From positions 1 through 47,744 of the forward strand of contig CAIQNV010000039.1 in assembly GCA_903873295.1 (NCBI GenBank): 47,744 bases of DNA, given 5' to 3'. The position numbers and the translations under genes are program-made. Positions 1 to 8,041 of this stretch are shown piece after piece. How positions within the stretch are numbered: position 1 is the first letter of the stretch; each line of letters starts with the position of its first letter. Origin of the DNA: an uncultured Elusimicrobia bacterium (lineage in GTDB: Bacteria; Elusimicrobiota; Elusimicrobia; Elusimicrobiales; UBA9959). Under the pieces are notes generated by a model. That model had not been told where the DNA came from. It worked only from the letters and a program-made list of their open reading frames with translations, and searched no databases.

Positions 1-1695
1 AACAGCGTGCCGTCCTCGTCCTATAACAATCCCGTGGTCATCGCCGCCTGTTCCGGCACTACGCAGCCGCAATGCGTTTCCAACGCGGCCATACACTGCC
101 TGTGGAACTCCCAGGGCCCCGGCTGCTCAGGCGCGAACACCGCGGCATGCTGCACGCCGCAAACACCCAACAGCGGCGTCAACTGCGGCGACAGCTCCTG
201 CAATCCGCCGACGCCCGCGGCTCAGGCTAATTGCCTGGCTGCCGGAAACCACGCCGTTCAAAAAGGCTGCAACTGGAATCCCGAATGCGGCGGCGGGGCG
301 TCATTGGGCTGCTGTCTCCAGAGAGACCCGGGAACGGGGGCATCATCCAACTGTCAGGGCTTCCCGTCCGGCGGAAGCGCCGCCAGCTGCAAAGCTCCCT
401 GCCAATGGAATCCCCTCAACGACCCCAAATGCGGCGGCGGGAAGCCAACGGGTACCCTGACAGTTACAAAGGTGGTAGTCACGGACCTGCACAACGATAC
501 CCCGCCCAATCCCGGCTTCCCGATCACGGTGACCTGCAGCAACGGCTTCAGCCAGACGATAAACCTGAGCGGGGGGACTAATCAGACAATTTCCGGCCTG
601 CCGGCAGGCTCGACCTGCACGGTGAGCGAAACCATCAGTCAAACCGCGTTCATGAGCTTCCCCCGCTCTTGCGCGACCACAAATTCCACTAATGATCCGG
701 GGAATATTTTTTCATCGGCTCAAGGTCCGGCGGTATGGGCCGCGCCGGTCTATGCGCCCGGCCAGACTGTGAGCATCGCCGCCGGGGCCAACGCAGCCAA
801 GATCACCAACTATCTCCATTGTGCCTTTGGAATTATCGGCAATGGCAAGGGGTCCGGCCATATTACCGCTGTTGACTTCGGAGAGGCGGCGAAAAAAACG
901 CTGCAGGAACTCGCCGACGCTTACAGCGCCAAGAGCCGCGCCGCTTTCATGCGGCTGGTTTCCGACGACTTTTCCGGCGACCTTTCCACCCTTGAGGATG
1001 CCATTGTTAAGGACTTTCATGCTTACAGCTCCGTTAACCTCAGCCTGCTGCCGGATAACGTAGAAGTGCAGGACCTTTCCGCCTCAGTGTCGTTCCACTA
1101 CAGCCTGACGGGTGTCAGCTACCAGGGCGTAGGAAATAAGTTAAGCGGCAGCTCCAGTTTTGTCTTCCGTCGGGAGGACGGCAAGGTAAAGCTTTATAAG
1201 ATGAAAAACCCTGTAATTTTCGGGAACCCTCTTCCTTCCCCGAAGAATCCCGCGGCGGCGGCTCAGAACCCTCTATCGGCGGGCGCGGGCACGGCCGCCG
1301 GTGGACAGGACGCTGTCCAAGGCTCGGCTGAGATCACGGCGGGGACTGCCGGCGGGGCGGGCGGCCCCGGCGCTCCCGGCAGCGGTTTCAGGTTCAACAC
1401 ACAATCCAATGTTCCGGAGTCTTCGGCGGACATATATACGCTTGGAGGCCTGATCAAGACGAACGCGGGAAGCGTAATCGTCTCCCTCGGGTCCTGCAGC
1501 CTTAACTCCGTGACCTCGGCGCCAGGTACTATTACGGGAACTTCCGCTCCGGTCAATAGGGGAGAGTGCTACGCGGTCAAGACCGCCGCGAATAAGTACG
1601 CGGTCCTGCGAGTAACCTCTGCCGGCGGGGCGCTTGGCGGGGGCAGCATCGGCTTTGATTATAAGTTCCAGCCGGGCGGATCAAACTCATTTTAA
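1..1695 (+). CDS. Cys-rich secreted multidomain protein, 3' part (5' end outside window)
   Basis: The frame is open from base 1, so the GTG at position 7 is probably internal and the true start lies upstream. About 565 residues are visible. Residues 1-150 are Cys-rich, with repeated modules of the type C-x-W-N-P or CLWN and a paired CC (for example GCNWNPECGGG), which suggests disulfide-bonded repeats outside the cytoplasm. Next comes a domain of about 110 residues beginning GTLTVTKVVVTD and containing GLPAGSTCTVSE, resembling the DUF5979/prealbumin-like folds of surface proteins. Residues 290-400 (about) look like an NTF2-like or stress-dependent domain (FMRLVSDDFSGDL). An Ala/Gly-rich linker leads to a final beta-rich region (ADIYTLGGLIKTNAGSVIV). 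I do not recognise a specific function; a surface or extracellular role is inferred. It converges on nadA. Confidence 0.7.
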   Translation, partial: NSVPSSSYNNPVVIAACSGTTQPQCVSNAAIHCLWNSQGPGCSGANTAACCTPQTPNSGVNCGDSSCNPPTPAAQANCLAAGNHAVQKGCNWNPECGGGASLGCCLQRDPGTGASSNCQGFPSGGSAASCKAPCQWNPLNDPKCGGGKPTGTLTVTKVVVTDLHNDTPPNPGFPITVTCSNGFSQTINLSGGTNQTISGLPAGSTCTVSETISQTAFMSFPRSCATTNSTNDPGNIFSSAQGPAVWAAPVYAPGQTVSIAAGANAAKITNYLHCAFGIIGNGKGSGHITAVDFGEAAKKTLQELADAYSAKSRAAFMRLVSDDFSGDLSTLEDAIVKDFHAYSSVNLSLLPDNVEVQDLSASVSFHYSLTGVSYQGVGNKLSGSSSFVFRREDGKVKLYKMKNPVIFGNPLPSPKNPAAAAQNPLSAGAGTAAGGQDAVQGSAEITAGTAGGAGGPGAPGSGFRFNTQSNVPESSADIYTLGGLIKTNAGSVIVSLGSCSLNSVTSAPGTITGTSAPVNRGECYAVKTAANKYAVLRVTSAGGALGGGSIGFDYKFQPGGSNSF

Positions 1696-1769
1696 TAGAA
1701 AAAGGGAAAAAGGTACCAGGAGACTTATTTTTATATTAAAATTTTAAATCTGCGGCCTCCGCTGGATAT

Positions 1770-2795
1770 TTAGGCGGCCAGTTCGAACATTTTTTCTATG
1801 GATCTTCTGGCGCGGGCGGCTATGGCGGGGGGGACGGTCACCTCTTCGGGAGCGGGGTCCCTCAGCAGCGCGAGCACGCTCTCAAGGGTGATCGACTTCA
1901 TGTAGGGGCACAATCTGCACATCGCTATAAAATTCTTGGCGGGGAATTTAAGCTTCGCCAGCTCGCCGAAGCCGCACTCCGTCACCAGCAGGTAGGCCGC
2001 CGCGTTCGTGCTCTCTACGTAGCGCATCATATCGCCCGTGCCGCCCATGAAATCCACCGCCGCTATAAGGTCGGAGGGGCATTCCGCGTGCGCCAGCGCC
2101 ACAAGCCCGGGATACTTCCGCTTATAGAGCTTTATCAGGTCCGGGCTGAAATGCTCGTGCACGATGCAGGTCCCGTTCCAGAGGATAATATCTTTGCCGG
2201 GCGTCCTGCCCAGGACCTTCGCCAGGTTGGCTCCCATGAACCGGTCGGGAATAAAAATAACTCTGTCGTGCTTTTCGTACATCCGCCGCAGGATCTTTTC
2301 CGCGTTGGCGCTGGTCACGATACAGTCGGACTCCGCCTTGACCTCCGCCGAGGTGTTGATGTAGGTCACCACCGGCAGGCCGGGGTGCTCAGCTTTAAGC
2401 CTGCGCACGTCGTCGCCGGTGACCGCTTCGCTCAGCGAGCAGCCGGCGTTCCCGGAGGGCACATAGACTTTTTTAGCGGGATTAAGGATCTTGGCCGTCT
2501 CCGCCATGAAATGCACGCCGCAGAAGATTATGCTGTCCGCCGCCGTCCTGCGGCAGTCGTCGGCCAATTTGTAAGAGTCCCCCGCCAGGTCGCCTATCCC
2601 TAAAATGATGTCAGGGGTCTGATAAACGTGCGCGCAGACCACGGCGTTCCGCTCTTTTTTGAGCCGGTTTATCTCAAGGGTCAGCCCGGCCACCCGCCCG
2701 AGATCGCCCTCCGCGCAGCGCCGGTGCAGGCCCAGAGCCGTCAGGCGCTCAAGCTCTTCGTTCAGCGCTTTCTCCATCAGCCCTTTAAGGTCCAC
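1770..2795 (-). CDS. nadA: Quinolinate synthase NadA
   Basis: NadA condenses iminoaspartate with dihydroxyacetone phosphate to quinolinate, an early step of de novo NAD synthesis, using a [4Fe-4S] cluster. At 341 residues it has the length of the longer NadA proteins. Visible family motifs are VVCAHVYQTPDI, GDSYKLADDC, IIFCGVHFMAETAKIL, PSGNAGCSLSEAV, VTYINTSAEVKAESD, IFIPDRFMGANLAK, WNGTCIVHEHF, AHAECP and MCRLCPYMKSITLE; the Cys residues in these include the probable cluster ligands. The start overlaps the upstream GDPD gene by 19 bp, so it is the last gene of a PHP-GDPD-nadA run. NadB and NadC are not in the window, but NadD is at 16-17 kb. Confidence 0.96.
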   Translation of the reverse strand: MDLKGLMEKALNEELERLTALGLHRRCAEGDLGRVAGLTLEINRLKKERNAVVCAHVYQTPDIILGIGDLAGDSYKLADDCRRTAADSIIFCGVHFMAETAKILNPAKKVYVPSGNAGCSLSEAVTGDDVRRLKAEHPGLPVVTYINTSAEVKAESDCIVTSANAEKILRRMYEKHDRVIFIPDRFMGANLAKVLGRTPGKDIILWNGTCIVHEHFSPDLIKLYKRKYPGLVALAHAECPSDLIAAVDFMGGTGDMMRYVESTNAAAYLLVTECGFGELAKLKFPAKNFIAMCRLCPYMKSITLESVLALLRDPAPEEVTVPPAIAARARRSIEKMFELAA

Positions 2796-3514
2796 TTGCC
2801 CAGAATGTCGGGGTGGTTGGTGAAGATGCCGTCCGCCCCTATCTCTTTCATGCGCAGCGCGTCCTTCTTCCTGTTTACCGTGTAAATGCAGACCTGAAAA
2901 CCCGCCTTCTTAATTCTTTTCACGTTCAGCTTGAAAGCTATGCGCAGCGCCATATGGAAGCTGACCGCGCCCACGGCTTTGGCCTTCCTGATAGCGGGCA
3001 GCAGCAGCATCGTGCTGAGCCCATGCCCCAGGTAGGCCAGCTTCAGCCGGAGGGAAAGCTCCCGGAAACGCTTCAGCGTCCCGTGGTCGAAGCTGGAGAC
3101 GACGGCTTTCTCAAAGAGGCCCGGCCTGCTTTTGAGGAAGCCCAGAAGTTTTTCCTCGATGCCGGGATAGACGTTATTGTCGTTCTTCACTTCGAAATTC
3201 AGCCAGTCGGACTCCGGTCCGATAATGTCAATTACTTCTTCCAGGCGGGGTACGTGCTGCACCATTTTATCGCGCTTGAAATGGGCAGCGACGTTGAATT
3301 TTTTAAGTTCGGCGTAATCCAGGCCGGCTATCCTCGCTTCTTTGCCGGCCGTAGGCTTCAGGTCATAGTCGTGGTGCACCACAAGGACGCCGTCCTTAGT
3401 CTGGTGCACGTCGAACTCGAAATCCCTGGAGCCCATTTCTACGGCCAGTCTGAAAGCTTTCAGTGTGTTTTCCGGCGCGTAGCCGGAGGCGCCGCGGTGT
3501 GAGATTATTTTCAT
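2777..3514 (-). CDS. Glycerophosphodiester phosphodiesterase family protein
   Basis: Hydrolyses glycerophosphodiesters to glycerol-3-phosphate and an alcohol if it follows its family. The N terminus carries the GDPD signature ISHRGASGYAPENTLKAF (residues 4-21), with the catalytic His and Glu, followed by FEFDVHQTKDGVLVVHHD with metal-binding Glu/Asp and the second catalytic His. The C-terminal part has VCIYTVNRKKDALRMKEIGADGIFTNHPD, typical of family members. There is no signal peptide, so it is probably cytoplasmic (UgpQ-like) rather than periplasmic (GlpQ-like). At 245 residues it matches UgpQ. It overlaps the PHP gene by 4 bp (ATGA) and nadA by 19 bp, so translational coupling is likely. 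Confidence 0.92.
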   Translation of the reverse strand: MKIISHRGASGYAPENTLKAFRLAVEMGSRDFEFDVHQTKDGVLVVHHDYDLKPTAGKEARIAGLDYAELKKFNVAAHFKRDKMVQHVPRLEEVIDIIGPESDWLNFEVKNDNNVYPGIEEKLLGFLKSRPGLFEKAVVSSFDHGTLKRFRELSLRLKLAYLGHGLSTMLLLPAIRKAKAVGAVSFHMALRIAFKLNVKRIKKAGFQVCIYTVNRKKDALRMKEIGADGIFTNHPDILGKWTLKG

Positions 3515-4320
3515 ATAAAAAGTTTCTTTATCTCCGAGAAATACTCGTCCGAATAGTCGAAGCCGGACATTTTGTCCCGCTCCGTGCCGGGGCCGTGAAA
3601 ATCTATCCCGGCGGTCACAAAGAGCCCGTGCCGCGCGGCCAGGCTGACGAACTCGCGCGTGGCGGCGCCGGTATGCGCCGGGTAAAAAGCTTCTATGCCG
3701 TCCAGCCCCGCGGCCTTCCAGGCGGCGAGGTCCATGATCTTGGCCACCACGCCGGGGTGGGCCAGCACGGCTTTGCCGCCGGCGTCTTTTACCGCTTTAA
3801 TGGCTTCTTCGACCGCCGGTCCGTTAGGAAGCACGTAGGCGGGCGCGCCGGGGGCGAGGTAGCGCTTGAAGGCCTGGCTGCGGCTGGGGACGAGCCTGCG
3901 GCCGCGCATTACGTCGGCCACGTGGGGGCGGCCCACGGTGCGGCCCGCGGGCACGGGCAGTTCCTCGAAAGCTATCTCTATCCCCAGCTCTTTAAGCAGC
4001 TCCAGTATCTTTTTTATCCTGATTATCCGCCTGCCGCGGAATTCCGCCAGGCGCCCGGCCAGGACGGGGTCGGCGGGATCGATCCCGTAGCCCAGTATAT
4101 GCAGGTTCTCGTGCAGGCAGGTGCTGATCTCCACGCCGTAGCAGTAGCTGATGCCGGCCTCTTTAAGCGCCGGCTCCATCTCCGCCCAGCCTCCCACCAT
4201 GTCGTGGTCGGTCAGCGAGAAATATTTGATCCCGGCGCGCGCGGCCTCGCGGGCCAGCGCCGCGGGCGCAAGCGTGCCGTCCGAATATGTGGAGTGGTTG
4301 TGGAGGTTGATCAAAGCCAT
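3511..4320 (-). CDS. PHP-domain metal-dependent phosphatase (YciV/RNase AM type)
   Basis: A PHP-family phosphoesterase of 269 residues. The metal-binding motifs are in order: LHNHSTYSDG near residue 6 (HxH), SLTDHDMVGGW, YGVEIST, LAHPGVV and GIDFHGPG near the C terminus. This arrangement matches stand-alone PHP proteins such as YciV, which acts on 3',5'-nucleoside bisphosphates and on RNA 5' ends; the exact substrate here is inferred. It is the first gene of a tight run: it overlaps the GDPD gene by 4 bp. A 73-bp gap separates it from the upstream nfu-like gene on the same strand, so all four may share the nfu promoter. Confidence 0.9.
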   Translation of the reverse strand: MALINLHNHSTYSDGTLAPAALAREAARAGIKYFSLTDHDMVGGWAEMEPALKEAGISYCYGVEISTCLHENLHILGYGIDPADPVLAGRLAEFRGRRIIRIKKILELLKELGIEIAFEELPVPAGRTVGRPHVADVMRGRRLVPSRSQAFKRYLAPGAPAYVLPNGPAVEEAIKAVKDAGGKAVLAHPGVVAKIMDLAAWKAAGLDGIEAFYPAHTGAATREFVSLAARHGLFVTAGIDFHGPGTERDKMSGFDYSDEYFSEIKKLFI

Positions 4321-4393
4321 GGGAACGAAGGGCCTGACCTTCAGCCTTAGCCCTGAGCCTTTGGATTTACGCCGTTTCCAGGGGAAAGGGCGG

Positions 4394-4618
4394 TCAGCCT
4401 ACCGCTACTTCTTTGACGCCGGGAACTTCTTCTTTTATCATGCGCTCCACCACGTTCTTGAGCGTCATGGTGGCATGCGGGCAGCAGCCGCAGGCGCCGG
4501 TAAGGCGGACGGTAACCACACCTTTCTTCTCGTCCACGCCCACCAGTTCCACGGACCCGCCGTCGGCCGCCAGCATGGGCTTTATCTTCTCAATAACCTT
4601 TGTAACCTTGTCTTTCAT
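4394..4618 (-). CDS. NifU C-terminal-like Fe-S scaffold/carrier (Nfu)
   Basis: A stand-alone Nfu domain of 74 residues. It begins MKDKVTKVIEKIKPMLAADGGSVELV and carries the CxxC cluster site in TGACGCCPHATMTLKNVVE, followed by the family's MIKEEVPGVKEV. Such proteins hold and deliver [4Fe-4S] clusters. A plausible local client is the Fe-S enzyme NadA 1.8 kb downstream on the same strand, but that link is inference. The start is well supported: AAGGAG lies 7 bases upstream of the ATG, and an extended -10 sits about 24 bases upstream. Confidence 0.93.
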   Translation of the reverse strand: MKDKVTKVIEKIKPMLAADGGSVELVGVDEKKGVVTVRLTGACGCCPHATMTLKNVVERMIKEEVPGVKEVAVG

Positions 4619-4641
4619 ATGGATCTCCTTAAGCTACATGA

Positions 4642-4650
4642 ATTATAGCA
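4642..4650 (-). promoter_or_regulatory. Extended -10 promoter of the nfu-PHP-GDPD-nadA run
   Basis: On the minus strand this reads TGCTATAAT, a perfect extended -10 (TGn plus TATAAT). No good -35 is visible, which is common for extended -10 promoters. It lies about 24 bases upstream of the nfu-like ATG, with AAGGAG in between. Confidence 0.7.
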
Positions 4651-4685
4651 AGTCTGCCTCAAGCCCCGCTCAAAGAGTAATTTTG

Positions 4686-4691
4686 TAGAAT
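4686..4691 (+). promoter_or_regulatory. Candidate -10 element (TAGAAT), leaderless geometry
   Basis: TAGAAT ends six bases before the ATG at 4698, so transcription would begin at or next to the start codon. There is no ribosome-binding site before that ATG, which fits a leaderless message. The -35 region is weak, so this is tentative. Confidence 0.4.
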
Positions 4692-4697
4692 ACGTTG

Positions 4698-5063
4698 ATG
4701 CTGCATGAAGCTAAACACATAAGGCAGGTGGAAGGGGAGCCGCCCCGCCGCTGGTTCGCCGATAAATATTTCGATTTGATCGTCTGGTTCGAGAAGGACG
4801 GCTCCGTCTGGGGCTTCCAGCTCTGCTATGACAGGGAATCCAAGCCGCGAGCCCTTACCTGGACTAAAAAGAACGGCTATAAGCATGCCGGCATCGACGA
4901 CGGGGAAGGCTCGGGCGGGACGTTCAAAGGCTCCCCCGTACTGGTGGAGGACGGCCTTTTCGACGCCGGCCATATAGGAAAAAGGCTGGCGGCGGTCTCG
5001 GCGGACCTGCCGCCCGAGATCAAATCCTTCGTTCTTGAAAAAGTAAACCAGTTCAAACTCTGA
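4698..5063 (+). CDS. Conserved-looking small protein of unknown function
   Basis: A cytoplasmic protein of 121 residues starting MLHEAKHIRQVEGEPPRRWF. A TTG directly before the ATG would add one residue. It is rich in aromatic and charged residues (FADKYFDLIVWFEKDGSVWGFQLCYD, ALTWTKKNGYKHAGIDDGE), has no signal peptide, membrane segment or catalytic motif that I can identify, and ends in an amphipathic helix (PPEIKSFVLEKVNQF). I recall similar unannotated proteins in other environmental bacteria but no function. The next gene starts 2 bp after its stop, so the two are probably co-transcribed. Confidence 0.75.
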   Translation: MLHEAKHIRQVEGEPPRRWFADKYFDLIVWFEKDGSVWGFQLCYDRESKPRALTWTKKNGYKHAGIDDGEGSGGTFKGSPVLVEDGLFDAGHIGKRLAAVSADLPPEIKSFVLEKVNQFKL

Positions 5064-5065
5064 CC

Positions 5066-5554
5066 ATGCGGAGAAACTTCAAACCAAAAATGGGCGCCGG
5101 CGACCTCGGGTTCACCGATCTTTTCGGCGGCAGGCGCGTGCCCAAAACCCACCGCCGCGTAAAACTGAACGCTTTGATCGACGACCTTTCCGCGGTGCTG
5201 GGCCTGCTTAAGCCGGGGATAAGGGACAAAAAAACCAAAGAGGAGCTTTCGGCGGCGCAGGCCGCGCTTATCCGCGCCTCCGGTCTGATAGCCGGGATGA
5301 AAGGGGAGCTTAAAGACGAGACCGCCGCGCTGGAAACTCTCATAAACGCGCGCGCGGAAGCCATAAAGCCGCCAAAAAAATTCGTCCTGCCCGGCGCGAA
5401 TGAAAGAGAAGCGCTGGCGCACCTGGCCCGCACCGAAGCCCGCGTCTGCGAGCTCCTCGCCTGGGAAATAAAAGCCAAAGCCCCCGCCGTCTACCTCAAC
5501 CGCCTCTCCGACTACCTCTTCCTTTTAGCCCTGGGGCTGGCGCGCAGGAACTGA
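5066..5554 (+). CDS. PduO-type corrinoid adenosyltransferase-like protein, degenerate active site
   Basis: Resembles PduO/MMAB ATP:cob(I)alamin adenosyltransferases, which make adenosylcobalamin. Family landmarks: GAGDLGFTDLFGGRRVPK near residues 10-27 (ATP loop), RVKLNALIDDLSAVLGL (31-47), FVLPGANEREALAHLART (106-123) and YLNRLSDYLFLLAL (143-156). At 162 residues it is a little shorter than typical members (about 180-190). The catalytic RRAERR-type segment reads ARVCELL here (125-131), so several Arg residues that contact ATP are replaced. It may be inactive, altered in specificity, or a cobalamin-binding relative. Its stop codon abuts the convergent esterase stop with no gap. Confidence 0.78.
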   Translation: MRRNFKPKMGAGDLGFTDLFGGRRVPKTHRRVKLNALIDDLSAVLGLLKPGIRDKKTKEELSAAQAALIRASGLIAGMKGELKDETAALETLINARAEAIKPPKKFVLPGANEREALAHLARTEARVCELLAWEIKAKAPAVYLNRLSDYLFLLALGLARRN

Positions 5555-6349
5555 CTAAAGCGGATTTATCCGCCGGCCGGGGCCGGTCAGCCTGAGCGTT
5601 CCTCCCCTGAAATTCACCCCGTCCCTGAACAGCGGCATATATTTCTTCACCTGGGCCACCCAGGTCTGCCAATCATGCGGCCACTCCGGCCCCCAGCGGT
5701 CGTACCAGCAGGTTATCCCCTTAGCGCCGATAATCTCCGCGAGGGCCCGCGCCTGGTCGTTGAAGGTTTCCCAGGCCCCGAGGCCGTGCGCGATCACGAT
5801 ATAGCCTTCCCTGAGCTTCGCCAGCGCGGCCTCGTCATTAAGCCCCGGCGCGTAGCTGAGCGGCTCGCTGAAATAAACCCCGGGATCGAAGTAGCCTCCT
5901 ATCTCGGCCTGCAGATGGTAGACCCCGCTCAGGCACAGGGCGGAGTCAAAGTGGTCGGGGTGCTTCAGGAAGAAATTAGCGGAGTGAAAGGCCCCGAAAC
6001 TGTTGCCGGTGGCCATGAATTTCTCGGTAACGCCGCAGTTCCGGCGGAGGAAAGGGATGACCTCGCCGGTGATGCAGGCTTCATACTGGCCGTGGCGGAT
6101 GCCTATCCATTCGTCCCGCACCGGCTTGTACCAGGACTCGCCGTCCCGCCCGTCCACCGCAAACACCCTGATATCCCCGCTCTCGATAAATTCCGAAAGC
6201 GCGTCTATCATCCCGCGGCTTTCATAATCGAAGAACCGCCCGCAGGAAGTGGGGAACACCATTACCGGCTTGCCGGAAGCGCCGTACGATTTAAGTTCAA
6301 ACTCCTGTCCGAGGCTGTGGCTGAAGAACTTGTGATAGTTGATTTGCAT
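5555..6349 (-). CDS. Alpha/beta-hydrolase esterase (COG4947-like)
   Basis: A 264-residue esterase-family protein without a signal peptide. The core has the early strand VMVFPTSCGRFFDYESRGMID, the nucleophile elbow GNSFGAF (G-x-S-x-G, Ser near residue 117) and a late WGPEWPHDWQTW that supplies the probable catalytic His. The N-terminal MQINYHKFFSHSLGQEFELKSYG pattern is that of the uncharacterised COG4947 esterase group, which I recall near ATP-grasp genes; here an ATP-grasp gene is divergently placed just upstream. The substrate is unknown. A hydrolytic partner for the ATP-grasp product is a reasonable guess. An AGGA lies about nine bases before the start. Confidence 0.82.
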   Translation of the reverse strand: MQINYHKFFSHSLGQEFELKSYGASGKPVMVFPTSCGRFFDYESRGMIDALSEFIESGDIRVFAVDGRDGESWYKPVRDEWIGIRHGQYEACITGEVIPFLRRNCGVTEKFMATGNSFGAFHSANFFLKHPDHFDSALCLSGVYHLQAEIGGYFDPGVYFSEPLSYAPGLNDEAALAKLREGYIVIAHGLGAWETFNDQARALAEIIGAKGITCWYDRWGPEWPHDWQTWVAQVKKYMPLFRDGVNFRGGTLRLTGPGRRINPL

Positions 6350-6405
6350 AGTAATTAATCCTGAGCCGCAGAGTGATTATTTAACTAATCTTATTAAATT
6401 TGTGG

Positions 6406-6535
6406 CTTCCGGGTTTAGCCTGGGTACGGGCCGGTCATGGGGTTGCCCATTCAGCCGCGCAGGAACCGTTGCGCGGTTCCCCCCGAAGCGGGGCCCCCCT
6501 CCCCAAAGCGGCTTCAGAGCAACCCCATGCCCGGC
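6406..6535 (+). repeat. 130-bp structured intergenic repeat, copy A
   Basis: Aligned by eye against the reverse complement of 24183-24313, about 10 of 130 positions differ (about 92% identity). The inner core is bounded by CCGGTCATGGGGTTGC and GCAACCCCATGCCCGG, near-perfect inverted repeats. Inside are two stem-loops, GGAACCG/CGGTTCC and CCCCG-AAG-CGGGG. This copy occupies most of the 334-bp gap between the divergent esterase and ATP-grasp genes. The rest of the gap is AT-rich sequence next to the esterase, a small hairpin (GCCCGCAGGACGGGC) and the ATP-grasp promoter. No ORF of note was seen. Confidence 0.85.
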
Positions 6536-6651
6536 CCGCGGCTTTTTTACACTGCAAGAGCAGTTTGTATCGGACTTCCAGGCATTTATCCACAGTGACC
6601 CCGAAGCACCTTAAATTTCAGCGCTTAAGTATGCCCGCAGGACGGGCAGTA

Positions 6652-6660
6652 TGCTAAAAT
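6652..6660 (+). promoter_or_regulatory. Extended -10 promoter of ATP-grasp gene 1
   Basis: TGCTAAAAT is an extended -10 located 24 bases before the ATG at 6684. A GC-rich hairpin lies directly upstream. No good -35 is seen. Confidence 0.55.
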
Positions 6661-6683
6661 TACTTATCTGGCAAGGAACCTTA

Positions 6684-7844
6684 ATGAATTTTGTTTTTCT
6701 CTCCCCGCATTTCCCCCCGAATTATTATCTTTTCTGCCGGCGCCTTAAAGAGGCCGGATTTACGGTGCTGGCCATAGGCGAGCCGGAATTCGACGAACTC
6801 AGCCCGGAGCTGCGGGAGGCGTTGGACTGGTACTATAAAGTGGAGAACCTCCACAACTACTCCGAGCTCACAGCGGCCTGCGATTTTTTTACCGCGCGCT
6901 TCGGCCCGATAGACCGGATAGACTCCCTCAACGAATACTGGCTTGAAACCGAGGCGAAACTGCGCACACAATTCGGCATTTACGGGATAAAGAACGACAC
7001 CATCGCCGATATCCGGCATAAGTCGCGGATGAAACCTATCTTTTCCGCCGCCGGCATACAGCACGCCCGCGGCCGCCTGGTGAACTCTTCCGGCGAGGTG
7101 CTCGCCCTGGCCCGGGAAACCGGCTTCCCCTTAATAGTAAAACCGGACGACGGGATGGGCGCCGCCTTCACCTACAAGCTGGAAAACGCCGCCCAGGTGG
7201 ACGCTTTTTTCGCCGGCAAGCCGGACCGCGAATTCATCGCCGAAGAGTTCATCGCCGGCGACATCGTCACCTTCGACGGCCTGACGGACAGCGGAGGGAG
7301 AATAGTTTTCTGCACTTCGCACGTCTACGGCGAGGGGGTAATGGAGTCGGTCCTGGCCGATTCCCATGTCTACTATTATTCGCTGCGTGAGATCCCCGCC
7401 GACCTGGAAGCGGCCGGCAGGAAGCTGGCGGCGGCTTTCAAGGTGCGGGAGCGGTTTTTCCACTTCGAGTTTTTCCGCCGGAAGGACGGGACGCTCTGCG
7501 CCCTTGAGGTCAATATCCGGCCTCCCGGCGGCTTTACCGTGGACATGTTCAACTATTCCTGCGACCAGGACCTCTACGCGGTCTGGGCGCGCGTCATGAG
7601 GGGAGCGCCGGTCGCGCTGGACTACGAACGGAAATACCACTGCTGCTACATCGGGCGAAAATATCGCCTCGCGTACAAGCACTCCCACGAGGAGATCATG
7701 AGCGCGCTGGGCTCCCGGGTGGCGCTGTTCCAGGAGCTGCCGCCGGTGCTGGCCCGCGCCATGGGCGACTGCGGCTATATCGTAAGGGCAGAAAACCCGG
7801 ACGCCATAATGGCGGCGGTAAAATTTATCCAGGAACAGACTTAG
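6684..7844 (+). CDS. ATP-grasp carboxylate-amine ligase family protein 1
   Basis: A 386-residue ATP-grasp protein. The ATG at 6684 was chosen because AAGGAA lies before it; an in-frame start 33 bases upstream lacks a site. The N-terminal pre-ATP-grasp domain begins MNFVFLSPHFPPNYYLFCRRL. The central ATP-binding part has FPLIVKPDDGMGAAFTYKL and the hinge EFIAEEFIAGDIVTFDG. The Mg-binding residues are in FHFEFF and LEVNIRPPGGFTVDM. These enzymes join an acylphosphate to an amine, but the substrates cannot be read from sequence. It is clearly paralogous to the product of 8501-9700 (PxYPP/PHFPP start, DSLNEYW versus ESFNEWW, RPPG). Confidence 0.88.
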   Translation: MNFVFLSPHFPPNYYLFCRRLKEAGFTVLAIGEPEFDELSPELREALDWYYKVENLHNYSELTAACDFFTARFGPIDRIDSLNEYWLETEAKLRTQFGIYGIKNDTIADIRHKSRMKPIFSAAGIQHARGRLVNSSGEVLALARETGFPLIVKPDDGMGAAFTYKLENAAQVDAFFAGKPDREFIAEEFIAGDIVTFDGLTDSGGRIVFCTSHVYGEGVMESVLADSHVYYYSLREIPADLEAAGRKLAAAFKVRERFFHFEFFRRKDGTLCALEVNIRPPGGFTVDMFNYSCDQDLYAVWARVMRGAPVALDYERKYHCCYIGRKYRLAYKHSHEEIMSALGSRVALFQELPPVLARAMGDCGYIVRAENPDAIMAAVKFIQEQT

Positions 7845-7958
7845 CCCGCCGGACACCCTGGCTCCGCGGGAAACATTAAGCCTCTTGTTGCAGGGAACGG
7901 CAGGAGCCTTTTTCAGGCCGCGGCCCCGGATTTACCCGGCGGTTAGGGCGGTTTAAGA

Positions 7959-7967
7959 TGTTACAAT
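7959..7967 (+). promoter_or_regulatory. Extended -10 promoter of the exported-protein gene
   Basis: TGTTACAAT matches an extended -10 (TGn plus TACAAT) 74 bases before the ATG at 8042. A good AAGGA ribosome-binding site precedes that ATG. Confidence 0.45.
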
Positions 7968-8041
7968 CTATTGGAAGTCTGTTTATGAACGATCCGGCGG
8001 CGCTTGAAATCGGGAACGCGGCTTAAGGAAAAATTATTATT

